A DNA stretch of 64,000 nt from Diplosphaera chodatii (Eukaryota; Chlorophyta; Trebouxiophyceae; Prasiolales; Stichococcaceae), in assembly GCA_032358165.1 (NCBI GenBank), contig JAALGY010000047.1, positions 62,001-126,000 of the forward strand, in the 5' to 3' direction. Made by a program: the position numbers and the translations under genes. Shown one piece after another: positions 34,394-55,056 of this stretch. The number at the start of each line of letters is the position of its first letter. Position 1 is the stretch's first letter. The notes below the pieces were generated by a model. The model saw nothing but the letters and a program-made list of their open reading frames with translations. It ran no database searches and was not told the origin of the DNA.

Positions 34394-37300
34394 ATGTCGT
34401 GGCTGCTGCCTCGCCTTCGACCAGGCAGCGCGGTGTGCCTTGGTGCCGGCAGGCACGCTGTGCAAGGGCTCAGCAACAGCGCCGAGGCGCTGGCGTGGTC
34501 CTCCTCAGTGCAGGGTGCCCACGCTGGCCGGGCGCCCCATGCCAGCCAGCCGCTGCGGTGTCTTGCGGATGGCTCTCAGGCTATCAAGCCCGCAGGCAGC
34601 CCCGAAGAAGGTGCACTGCTTAGCATGCATGATATGCTCGGGCTTATGTCTGTTGCTCAGGGTTCTGCGGCACCCAAGTGGTTTGCTGTCTCATGTTCGA
34701 CTCCCGCCGGAGAACCACAGCGGTGCGATTTTCTCGCATGGATGCTGTGCAGAGTCGCGGCTGCGCAAGGCGCGGTGGCGGCAGTGGGCCGACGAGCAGC
34801 TGCAGCAGCAGGAGCGGCCGCAGGGCGGCGGCCCTGCAGCGCCGCCGATGCCGCCGCCGGCCTCGGCCGACAACATGAGCCCCGAGGTGGCGGCGGCGGT
34901 GCAGCGGCAGCAGCCCTTCATCCGGCGGCAGCCGGACGCAGCTGCGCAGCCAGCGGGCGCTGCAGACGCGGCTCAGCCGGTGAGCGATGGGTCAGCTCAG
35001 CCGCAGTCAGTGGTCCACGTGCCAGCAGAGGTATGCCACCCCGTGACATGTCAGCGCACTGCCGACCCTTCGTCCCTGCATGTGCTGCAGCAGGCTACCG
35101 CAAACACGTTTTCTGTTGAAACTGACCTCCCAGCTCATCTGTTGCACTGGGCCGTGAGACTTGGTGCTGTGAGGTGTGTTCTGCTTGAATCGCAGGCAGC
35201 GATGGCTGCTGCGGATGCCGAAGCCGCCACAGACCCGACAGCGCTGGCGGATGCCGCCGCCGCCGCTGGGCTGGCCTCAGAGCCGGCCGCCAGGGCCACC
35301 ATCGCGCAGCGCCTGGGCCTGCAGGGCTTAGCCAGCAACGCGGCGGAGCGAGCCGCGCTGCGGACTGCCCGGCTGCAGGAAGCAGGGACGGAGGCAGAGG
35401 CAGAGGGGCAGCTTCCAGCGGGTGATGCGGATGCTGACTTTGCCGCAGCTGCGCAGCAGGCGGCAGCAGAGCAGGTGGCCATGGCCGAGGCGCAGGTCAG
35501 TGCTGCATTCCGCAGCATGCGCATCACATTTCACGTGCTGCTGTCGACCGGCGTTCGGCGACAGGATCAAGCCTTATGTGTTTGAAGAGGGTGATGTCAG
35601 CAGTTGTTGTCATGCTTGCAATGTCTGCATGCATGCACTGCAGCACCGGCTCATACAATGGCTTCCTTTTTCACACCCTGGGACATCTTGACGCCAAACT
35701 TTTCATGTGAGACTCGAATGAGCAGGTGGAGGCCAATCCGGAGGGCGTGGGGGCGGCCCTGGAGCGGCGCGAGGAGCTGCTGGCCGGCGGCAGCACCCCG
35801 GAAGCCGCGGAAGCTGTCGGCCTGGTGGATGCTGCGGTGGACGTGGCTGCCGCGGGCGCAGCGCCGCAGCCGCCCCAGCCGGACGCAGCAGCAGCACAGC
35901 CGGCGGACCAGCCAGCGGGAAACACAGCAGAGGGGGCCCCGGGCATGCAGGCTCTGCAGCCTCGGTTGCCACAGCAGCAGCAGTCACAGCCACAGCGGGG
36001 CCCGCGGCAGCAGCCGCCGTCGGCGGCGTGGGACGCCTTCGTGGCGGCGCAGGCGGCGCCCTCGCCCCTGCAGGCGGACCAGCCGCCAGCGCAGCAGCCG
36101 CCAGGTGTTTTCGTGCCCTGCGTCTCTGCCTGTTGAGCGTTGTACCTCCTTCCAGACAGTGTTCCAGACCCGTCTTGGCTTGCCGCTCGACACTTGGCAG
36201 CCGGGGCTGTGCAGCCAGGGCAGCCTGGCAAAGTAACGGTAGTTCTGGTATCAAAGCGTGAAAATTCAGCTGATGGCCCGAAACAGTAGCCTTTGGGATG
36301 CCGTCGCATGCAGAGGCCATGCCCCTCGCTGCCGAGGCATCGGCGGATCGGCCCGCCAGCTGGCGCCGGTTCCTGGACCACGCCACCCTGGAGCGCGGGC
36401 CCGGCCCCGACCCCAGAACAGGGTGAGACGGGGCGATGGCCCAGGTGTCCCAGCTGGTGTGTGTGTGTGTGTGTGTTGCCATCCAGCATGCTGTGCCTGA
36501 GGTAGCTGGCCGGTCACTTCGTCTCATGTCAGCCCCAAGCCCCCAGCAGTGGCCATTGCAGTCACCAGTCTGTGTGCAGCATCATCAGCGCAGCTCAGGT
36601 TGCACGCCTGCGTGCTGCTGCCAGTTGTGCCGCATGCAAGTCGACCGTGGTCCAGCCTCTGAGCACCAGCCTCAGGCTGCACTGAGCGATAGCCATCGCC
36701 GGGGCAGCTAAGCACACTGGAGGGTGCAGCGCCACATGTATGCTGAAAGGCTGACTGGCTTGCCGAGTGAATGTGCACTGACTCGTGAGGCCCTGAACCC
36801 TGCAGGTATGCTGCGCTGGCGCAGCGTGGGGCAGAGGCGGCGCCGGTGCCCCATGCGCCGCCGCGGCTACACCCCACCCGCGACTTCTTCCCCGGCCAGT
36901 TCTACCGCCCCGCGGTGCGTTCCGACGTTGTGTCATGCCATGTCCCGGATGCCAGCAGTCTGCTTTTAGCGCACCTGCTTGCTGCCGCATGAAGTGTGTG
37001 TTGGCATCTGCTCGTGCGCACGGCGTGCACGTGCTCATGCTGGCAGAGCCACTGCTGCTGCAGTGTTAAAGGGCTGCATGTCGCACACTTGACTGCAGCT
37101 ATTGCCTCAGAGAGGAGAGACTGCCGTCTCCTGCCTGCTGGATTTGTGCTGCTGTGCACTGCTGGTGTTGGTCGTGCATCTTCAGGTCTGCACATGCACT
37201 GCGTGCTGGTCAGCAGCTCCCTCCCCTGCAGACCACAGTGCAAGCATGCCCTGACACGCGGTCCCCGGCCATCGCTGTCAGGACCTGAACCCGTTCGTGC

Positions 37301-37979
37301 CGGCGGAGACCAGCCAGTTCTCGGCGGCGTCGCGGCGCATCGAGCAGCCGCGGCCCACGGCGTCGGAGGCGGCGCGGGGCGCCGACTTTCGCAACGTCGC
37401 CTTCCTGACGCGCTTCGTGACCGACACCGGGCGCATCATGCCCCGCCGCCGCTCCGGCCTCCAGGTGACAGCAAACAGATAGCAAATGATATTAATATGA
37501 ATACGAATAATAAAACTTTTAGTTAGTTTTGAAGCAGCCGGCCTGTCGGGCTGTTGATATGGTTGATGTGAGGCTGTGAATACGGCTGTGCTGGAGGCCT
37601 CTGGACTTGGCTGTGATCCTGTGCTCGCCCGGTCTCTGATGTTCGAGAGGCAGCCTCAGTGTGGAGTTGCAGCGGGAGCTGGAAGCATGTGGAGACTGCC
37701 TGCACCTGGGCTGAAAGGTTGGTTCATCGTGCCCAGGCCAAGGTGTACCGGCGGATCGCACGGTCCATAAAGACGGCAAAGCACATGGCGCTGGCGCCGA
37801 TCGACACGCGGCCGCCACTGACGCCCCAGGGTGGCCTCCAGCAGCCCCGCCAGTCGCGGGGCCCACCGCCCCAGGGTGGCCAGCAGCGCGGCGCCTCGGG
37901 TCATGGTGCCACAGCGCCGCCAGCCAGCACAGCGGCCCCAAAGGCGGAGCTGTCTACAGGGGCTGAAGACGCCGTCTAG
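34394..37979 (+). CDS. Organellar (probably mitochondrial) ribosomal protein bS18 with long N-terminal extension
   Basis: Eight exons join in phase into 614 aa: 34394-34610, 34753-35030, 35196-35495, 35726-36104, 36287-36422, 36806-36914, 37282-37464, 37737-37979. The bS18 core is at about 505-565: DFRNVAFLTRFV, GRIMPRRRSGLQ, then RRIARSIKTAKHMAL. bS18 binds 16S-type rRNA on the small-subunit platform. The start (MSWLLPRLRPGSAVC) looks like a mitochondrial presequence. Residues about 75-435 are Ala/Gln/Glu/Pro-rich low complexity with short helices such as SRLRKARWRQWADEQ; bacterial bS18 is about 75 aa. Plastid rps18 is usually plastid-encoded in green algae, which favours a mitochondrial role. 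Fusion or extreme extension is real on splice evidence, but transcript support is absent. Confidence 0.82.
36457..36476. repeat. (GT)10 microsatellite in bS18m intron 5
   Basis: A simple dinucleotide run lies shortly after the 5' splice site of the intron between exons 5 and 6. Confidence 0.95.
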
Positions 37980-38466
37980 TAATACACAGCGGCGGCCACC
38001 AGCTTGTGTGGCTCGGCCTTGCGGCAGCAGCAGGCTTCCTGACTCCTGATCCGCCAACAGTCAACCCGTAGAGCTTGCAGCGTAGAGTTCGTGTGCTTGA
38101 TCACTTGTGTCGTGTGCAAGTGGTGGTGTAAGTGTGGGGCTTTCTGATGGGCACCTTTGCCTGGGCTCTTCAACGATCAGTGTGAAAGCACATCCACCAT
38201 ACCCTGGCATCACATGGGCCATCTCCCTGAGCATCTGCTGGAATAAACCGGATGCACAGCATTACATCGTTGAACGTATTCTGGGCAGGGCAGATCAACG
38301 ACTGTGCAGCTCGATGGAAAAACACACAAACACCTCCAGTCTCGACATGGACTCAGGCAAGGCTGCTGCCTGTACACGTGGCAGGCGCTTTACTTAGATG
38401 TCTCAAAGATCTCCCGAGTGCGCGCTTTTGCTCACAAAGTGCCATCATGGCACAATGTTGCGCTGG
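37980..38466. other. Intergenic, convergent 3' flanks of bS18m and RecQ
   Basis: No coding sequence is supported. Both neighbouring genes end here. Confidence 0.55.
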
Positions 38467-45060
<6,594 letters not shown>

Positions 45061-45779
45061 CTTCTTACACGTTCTGCGCGCAGCAACGCAAAGCTGAGAG
45101 TATCACGAGCATGTGCGTGCAGAGTCGACGTGGATGTTGGCTGGTCAGCACCACTGCATGACGCAATGTCGTATGAAGCCAGCACAGGCCACCAACCTTC
45201 ACGAGAATGCAAAGGCAGCACGTGCTGCGGCACAGCGGCAGTCAGTTCAAGGCTTTGAATAATAATGCTTCAGTATCTGGACCGTCATGCACGTTAACGA
45301 GTTGCACACATTCGATGCCGGTTTTGCTCGATATCTAATGAGCAGTGCGTTTGACTGATCGAATCCGGGGCTGGTCCAATGGTGCTGCGATACGTCGTGC
45401 GATGCATACTGGAGGCATGCTGTGAATAGCGAGACGATTGTCATGCGACGGGTGGCAACATGCACATTTGACACCCTTCTGGAGCTGCCCGACTCAAATT
45501 TGAATTTGGGGGTGTGATCTCTGGTGCATGCTTTTACGGTGGGGTGCCTGAAGCTCATCTCGACACCCACCTGGTCGATGCGGGGCCGGTGGGCCTGGAA
45601 GACAGGTGGCTGTTTGACACCTATCACAAAGAAATGGCATGTCCGCATGCTCTGCAAGCGTTTTGATGCCAACCAGCCAGGCGCCCATCCTGGGTTGCTC
45701 AGCACATCATCTGCCTTTGCACTGGACTGCTGTCTCCTGAGCAGCATCGCTCTGGTTTTCAGCATGCCCATCCAGGTCA
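45061..45779. other. Intergenic, RPT2 3' flank and RecQ upstream region
   Basis: A 199-codon minus-strand frame (45247-45846) spans it but overlaps the last RPT2 exon in another frame and has no domain or splice support, so it is not called. The unresolved first RecQ exon could lie here. Confidence 0.5.
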
Positions 45780-48475
<2,696 letters not shown>

Positions 48476-49185
48476 GGCGGCCGGCTGGGCTCTTCTGCTT
48501 AGCCTTTGCCGCAGTACTTCAGCGAATCAGGCCAGACACCTCTGTAAAATCTGACAACGCTTCGGTCAGTGAAGTGCAATCCGTGCAGCCATGCTCTCAG
48601 ACCAGAATCCGGCTGAACGGCGCGTCTGCAGGCTAGTTCTGGAATGACGCAAAGCTCGTATCAATGACGACGATGGTAGCAAGCAGCGCAAACACATCTA
48701 CTGGCATCGAGAAGCTGGCGTGAGCACATGTAAAGGCAGGAGTAGGGCGCCCTTCTGAGCAATTGTTCCAACAGTGCCTTCAGTTTCGGCAAAGTCCATT
48801 CTATTCTTGGTTTCTGCAGCTTGCAGCTCTTGCGTGCGGTCTAAAACGCTGATTGCCGTGCTCATCAAACTGCTGTACGACCAGGCTGCCTGGCACACAG
48901 CGGGATTGGCGATCGCGGGTAATTCTGTGCCAGCTCAGTTGTGCAGACCTGCCATTAGCCACTGGATGCACCTCCCCAGCCGTCCACTCCAGGAGAGTGA
49001 GGTCAAACGAATCAGGGTTTCACATCCGACGGACCGACGGGTATTGACAGACTCGCAACACCTAGCCAGCCTCTATGTAGCTGGCGCAGCGCCGTGCCAT
49101 GTCAGCGCCGGATCATGTACCAAGGCAGCGCATGATCCAGCCCGCTGGCACCTCTGAGCCTCTGCTTTGCTGAGGAAAGACCACC
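48476..49185. other. Divergent promoter region, RPT2 and NELF-A-like gene
   Basis: A 710-bp gap with no supported gene. Short frames here have no recognisable domain. Confidence 0.55.
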
Positions 49186-52051
49186 ATGAGCCGGGACCTT
49201 GGTCAGCAGACTGCCGCGCGGCTGGCGCAGGAGTGGTCCGCACCGCGAGCCGCTGGCCATCTGCAGCCCGAGCACCTACAGGCACGCAACTGCCCCTTAG
49301 TAGCTATTATGCAAACATACCGTCGCTGCATCACCGAAGCACTCAGGTGCCGGTGAGAACATACACCAAAAAGACCGCCCTGGTCATGTCGTCCATGGCC
49401 GGTGGACATGCCTGAAACTCAGCCAGCTTGTGGTATGAGCCAAAACTGCTGCCCCCTCAGGCGCTCGCCAAGCGCTTCGAGGGGCTGGAGCCGCTGGTGA
49501 AGGCGCGCGCGCTGCTGGCGGGCACCTTGATGCGCCCCGAGGCGCTGGCCGCCTGCCGTGAGGAGCTGCGCTCGCTCGCCGAGCAGGTGGGGTTGTCAAA
49601 AGGTCCTTCAGGCCGAAATCGGTAGGTTTTGTTGCACAAATCTGGCATACAGTCTGCTGACCAAGGATGGCTTCTGGTATCACTACAGCAGGTTGTGCAT
49701 GTTCCATGCTTGCACGAGGTCACATATCATCATGGCACATGTGGACGGGCTGGTGTCTGGAGGCTGAAGCTGACGCTGCTGCACATGTGCGCAGGCGGTG
49801 GGAGACGACGACGAGTGGGTGCGTGTGATTGGTCGCGCCGTGGGCAGTTTCTCGGGCCTGCTGGACCTAGATGCCGTGGTGGCGGAGTCGCGGCTGGTGA
49901 GGATACCAGCACGATGGACGGCATCATGTGCCACCAAGCTTGCGTGCAGTGCGCCCAGATACAGGATGGCACGGCTAGCTGCTACTGGCAAGGGAAGCAC
50001 AGCACTTCACCGCGACTCTGCAGGTGGCTGGCACGATGACGGAGCTGCAGCGGCTGCTGGACGCCAATGAACCCTGCCCCGCCTTCCGCCCCTTGGAGGT
50101 GCCTTTTTGGGGTCGCCCGTCAAATGTGACGCCGGCGCTGTGACTGAACAGTTGGTCATTGCATAAGCATCCTCAGCCGAAGCTGCACACGCTTCCAGGA
50201 GCTGTACCTCAGCCCGCGGGCCGCTGCTGCCCGCGGCGGCGGCGCCCGGCCGCTGCAGCACAGCCACTTCAGGCTACGGAAGCCGGTGGGTTCAGGAGTC
50301 AGCGCCCAGCCAGCTTCCTTGCCGACCCTGGCCCAGGAGCCGCGAGCCAACGGCAGCCAGGTGGGAGCGTCAAATGAGTCGACATCAGATCAGCGCCGTC
50401 CGATCGACAGACTTTCATTCTTTGCAAGCTTGGGCGCTGCCTGCTGATCTTCGGCACCGTATGCGCCTGCAGGTCGATCTCAGCGGCGGCGCCCTGGGCG
50501 GCCGGGACGAGCCGGATGGCGTCTCAGCAGCAGCAGCGGCCTCGGATGCTGGGCCGCACCAGCAGTCAGCCCTCCCGGCCTACGAGCAGCGGCCGCCGGG
50601 CATCGCAGCGCCTCCGCACAGCCCCCGTGCCGTGCCCAAAGCTCCGGCGGCTGCCGACATGTTCCTGTCTGCGAAGCCGGTGCACCGGCCTGCTGCCACG
50701 GTGCGCTGCTGCCCACTGATGCAGCTCTTGCTGCTCGTTTGCATCCTGTATCTGCTGTTGCCTCGTGCCCGGTGCATAATGCTACCACACCAGGACTGTG
50801 AGACGGTTGTGCCCATGCCCCTAAGTGAGCAGCGCCGACCCCTAATTCCAGGACCGCCGTGGCGCTGCCCACTTAGCTCGAAAAGTGCGCACAAAGCAGA
50901 TTGACGTGGGCGAAGCTGCAGCCCTGAACCGGGAGAGGGTGAGCAGCTGCACTCAGTCGTCACCGATGTCCTTTGTTCGAACATGGCTTCTGCCTTGGGA
51001 TGCAAATCAAGCATACTACTGGTGGCAATATTGCTTCGAACACCCTGTGCACGCTGCATGCACAGGCAGAGCAGCTGGCAGCCAGGAGGGCAGAGAAGGC
51101 AGCAGCTCAGGAGGCGTCCAGGTGTGCACTTTTGGGGGCCAACAGCAAAAGGATTGGCGGCCTGCCGTCGCGTCTGCTTGCAGCCTCAGATCCGAATGGC
51201 GCATCTGTTGACGCGTGACGTTCTACTGCTGCAGGAAGGCCAGCAGTGACACTCACCCTCGTGAGGCTGACGCGGCACCTGCGGAGATCATCACTGATGC
51301 TGGGGCTGCGTGGAAGGTGCCCAGCCTGGCAGACTACTTGGGGGGCGGCAGCAGCGCCGAGCCGAGGCAGCGGCAGCAGGAAGCAGGTGCCAGTCACGCC
51401 GAGCAGCCCGCGCGGCGGCACACCCATGACGACTCTCCCAGCGGTCAGCATGCTGTAGGCCGCCCGGAGCAGCAGCACAGCCAGGAGTACGACGGTGCGC
51501 AGCACCAGCAGCACTGGGACCGCGGCTGGCAGCATGAGCATGGCGGCGGCGGCTGGGACGGCCACACACAGGCGGAGCACGCCCACTGGCAGCAGGAGGC
51601 CCCGCAGCACAGCCACGGGCAGTGGGCGCACGACCGCGAGCCCCAGGGCTGGGTGGACCACGATGCGCCGCGGGACCCCTGGGCGGATCACGAGGCCGGC
51701 GGCGGCGGCGGCGGCTGGGTCGACCATGATACGCACGGGGGCAGGGGCGGCTGGGCGGATGCAGGAAGGCCGGATGCGGCTGGCGGCGCGGGCGGCTGGG
51801 TGGATCACGATGCCGGGGGCGGGCGGGACGGCTGGCACTCGCGCGAGCGCAGCGGCGGCGCCTCCGCCGACGCCGCCACACACTACTCGGCGCCCGCCGG
51901 GGGCCGGCACGGCGGCGGCGGTGGCGGCGAGGCGCTGCAGGGGGCGGACAGCGAGCCCGAGTCAGGGGAGGTAGAGGCAGAGGAGGGTGAGCTGGAGCCC
52001 TCGCCGGCGAAGCGTCCCAGGCTGGATGATGATGACAGCGCCTGGACATGA
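49186..52051 (+). CDS. NELFA: NELF-A-like protein (negative elongation factor subunit A homologue)
   Basis: Nine exons join in phase into 557 aa: 49186-49281, 49461-49586, 49795-49896, 50024-50098, 50199-50285, 50473-50700, 50852-50938, 51066-51121, 51235-52051. ATG 49186 has a good context (CCACC before it). Residues 1-162 follow the N-terminal NELF-A domain in order and spacing: LAQEWSAPRA, GLEPLVKARALLAGTL, DDDEWVRVIGRAVGSF, TMTELQRLL, FRPLE|ELYLSPRA, and HSHFRLRKP. A second short block, ARKVRTKQIDVGEAAALN (about 247-264), fits the basic motif after it. The rest is disordered: five GWVDHD-like repeats and a final EEGELEPSPAKRPRLDDDD, a nuclear signal. Known: animal NELF-A pauses RNA polymerase II. 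The exon 6 model and the GC donor of intron 1 are less sure. Homology is by eye; a plant-type protein with the same fold is the alternative. Confidence 0.7.
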
Positions 52052-52744
52052 CAGACCCAGCCAGCTTTTGACACTGGTGTCCGCTAACGGCAGCACTGTT
52101 TGATCGGCTTGTACGAATTGGAGCATTGCAGCATGTTGTTTGGCAGAGACATGCTCAGACCTACAATTAAGCAGCTGATGCAGGATGTCCCCGCTTGAGC
52201 ATATGCATGTACTGTATTGTAACACAACTGACTCGGCAACTGAACAGCACCGTCCAGTGACTCCTCGCCAGGTGCGTGAGTCGAGCATTGCCTGGCCCCA
52301 AGTCTGTATGCCGGCGCTTAGTTCTGGTATGCATGCGAGTACCATCGTTACAACACCAGATTGTCTAGTGTACCAATACCACGCTCAATGGTGGAAAGTC
52401 CATGCAAGCCATGCGATGCAAGGCAATGTTGAGCAGAGACCTACACCAAAAATAGACTGTACACAGCCTGTAAGGTGAATGTCAAGAAGCAAATGCTGCC
52501 GCCTTTCATGATGCTGCGGAAGGAAAGCAATGCACGCCTAAACAGACGATGACACCATCAACAATCTCCTATAAACCACAATTGTCCTGCAGATACACCC
52601 CTGACCTGGCGCTGTATAATCCAAAGGCTGACTACGCCATCTGCCAAACCCCAACTGGCACAACAGGAACCCTGGGCACCGTGTTGCCACTTGCCAGACT
52701 GCATGCAGGCTGCAGCCTTGCAACAGTCTGGAAAGAGCTGCTGC
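52052..52744. other. Intergenic, convergent 3' flanks of NELF-A-like and cyclin genes
   Basis: No gene was found. TGTAA, the chlorophycean polyadenylation signal, occurs at 52218-52222 and again at 52469-52473 after the plus-strand stop. Confidence 0.5.
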
Positions 52745-54711
52745 TCAGTGGGCGGCAATGCCGCTGGAGACGAAGGGGATCACGCACGCTGCGACCCCGC
52801 AGTCCAGGCTGCTGCGCCGCTGCTGCTCGAGACACGCCGCGGCCGCAGGTGCCCTTTCTCCAGCACAGCTGCCTGCTGCCGCCTGCCACTCTGAATGTGC
52901 TGGCGCTGCGACTGGCGGCTGCGCCGCTGCCGCTGCGCGAATGGCTGCAATCGCCGCCGGCTGCAGCAGCGCCCCAAACCAGGCCGCCAGCTGGGCGTCT
53001 GGAGCGTCGGCCGTCGCGCCAATGTGCGCCAGCGTCTGCGTGATGGGCAGCGCGCCCACACGCAGCTGCCACCCCAGCTGCTGCATCATCACCAGCTCGA
53101 GGCTGTTGAGCTCTTCGAGTGCCACTCCGCCAATCTGCAGTGGAATGCAGGTGGTGGCGCTCAGACCCTTTTAGGTGCATGCTTGCAGTATTTGTCATAG
53201 GCTGCAGTGCTGAGACAAAGGGGACAAACGAGGGCCAATGCAGTTTTGGACCACTTGCAAAGGAATCGTCGCAGGTGCACCTTGGCATAGTAGGCATTGT
53301 TGTAGTAGTGGTCGTCCATGAGCTTCGCGGCCAGCAGCACGCCGGTCAGCAGCAGCCGGTGCACGTTCAGGGGCCCTGGCCGCAGCGCCTCATCGCCCTG
53401 TAGCACGGAGAAGTCATGCCAAGTGTCAGCCACCAGAGATGTGCATATGCTCAGCAGCCACTGGGTGCATCACGCTTGTGATGAAAAGCTGCAGCAAGCT
53501 GAGATACACATCGTCCGCTTCCTGCTTCAGATAGGTACATTTTCAAAGGGATCAACAAAGCACGCACCTTTGCAAGACGCTCCATGTACGTCTCCGCCAT
53601 GATGAAGCACACTGGGCTGCACTTTGCATACTTGGCTATCCGCTCCAGATATGCTGCAATGCCGATCGGCGGCGGACGGATGCCATGGTATGGCGTCCGC
53701 TCCTGGGCTGCCGCTGCTGTGCTGCCGTTGCCCTGCTGCACAAGCACGGGATACAGATGTCCAGCAGGGTCAAGCCACAGGCAACCCGCAGCAGAGGATG
53801 CAATAATCTGCCGGACGCAAATGTGCGCATGCACAAATCTCATCCAGGGGCCAGCGGCGCGCCAATCACGCACCGGCGGGCAGGCGGCGGCATTGAGGTC
53901 CACGCACCGCTGCAGCACCGCCGCCAGCGGCTGCAGGAAGGCAGGCAGGGCGCTCCGGGGAGTGCTACTGGCGAAGGCGCCAGCCTGCAGGGTCAGGAGC
54001 AAGCACCAGGTTCACCCCTTGGTGCGTTTGGTCTGTAATAGGCCAATAGATTACGACCATAAGCTGAGCAAGCTCACCAGACGAGCTGCACACAAGGTCA
54101 CCGGTGCACGAAGTACATCAGATGCAAACTTCGGGCTGAGGCATCTTCCTGCCGGCGGCGCGTCGCCCAGTAAGGCCTTGCACATCTCCAAAGAGGTACT
54201 GCTGAAACGGTTTGCACGTCATTCCACAGCCCTCAGAGCCCACAGCTGCCCACAGGTTTGGGGGTCGATGCCAAGTGCGAACCAGCTTCAAACGGCAAAC
54301 CGAGGAGCTGTGTAAGCGTATACGTTCTCACTTGCTCATGCTGGCCTCTGTATGCTGAGAACTTCGGGCTCAAGCAACCGACTTGCTGCCAGAGAGCCGC
54401 GATCGCGGCCACAATCCGGGCCGCGTGCTACACGTGAGAGAAGTACTGCGTCTGGCCGTGAGAGTGAGTCTGTAAAGTCACCTCACCTGCAGCTGTTTGT
54501 GAGGCGGGCTGTCTGTGACGATGACGTGCTCCAGCGGGTTGCTGGCGGGGCTGCGGGCGGCGTCCAGCGCCAGGGGTGACCGGGGACTGGAGTCTTCCGG
54601 CTGCATGCCCTTCGCAGAGGGAGACCAGGGGCACTCTACCACCTGGGCTGCGCTGCGGCCGCTGGGGGACTTGCATATTGGCAAACTACTGCTGCATGTG
54701 GCTGGATCCAT
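52745..54711 (-). CDS. P/U-type (PHO80-like) cyclin
   Basis: Five exons join in phase into 336 aa: 54711-54487, 53994-region exon 53984-53874, 53735-53568, 53397-53281, 53134-52745. The cyclin box runs from about 85 to 235: [11 protein letters not shown], then [66 protein letters not shown] and [20 protein letters not shown]. This is the signature of plant CYCP/CYCU and yeast Pho80 cyclins, which activate a CDK and link nutrient status to division. The N-terminus is rich in Ser-Pro sites ([22 protein letters not shown]), possible CDK targets. The C-terminal 90 residues are Ala-rich. It is head to head with RIB43A over 345 bp. Confidence 0.9.
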
Positions 54712-55056
54712 TGCTGGGGTTGCGCCCGCGCCGCGGCGGCTGTACGAGGCTCAGGTCTCGTCCGTGCAAATGTGTTGGCTGATATTGACTGCGGTGCAAA
54801 CGGGCTGCCTGGCACCCGCAGCCTCACAACGTCAACATCCTGGTGCTACCTGATGCTGTGATCCTCGTGCAAGGTGGCACAGCGGTGCACAGAACGCAAG
54901 TGCGCTGTTTGCTGGGTCGGAAATTTGATCTTGAGTCAGAGCAGGGGCACTGATCATTTGACGATGACGACTTTGTGCCATCCCCGCTGTCGACCGGTCC
55001 CAGAGTGCGCGCTCTTGCAGCGGCATGCTGCGGCCGCAGCACCACACACAACCACG
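54712..55056. other. Divergent promoter region, cyclin P and RIB43A
   Basis: A 345-bp gap, no gene. A 221-codon minus-strand frame crossing it (54824-55489) overlaps RIB43A exons and has no domain support. Confidence 0.5.
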
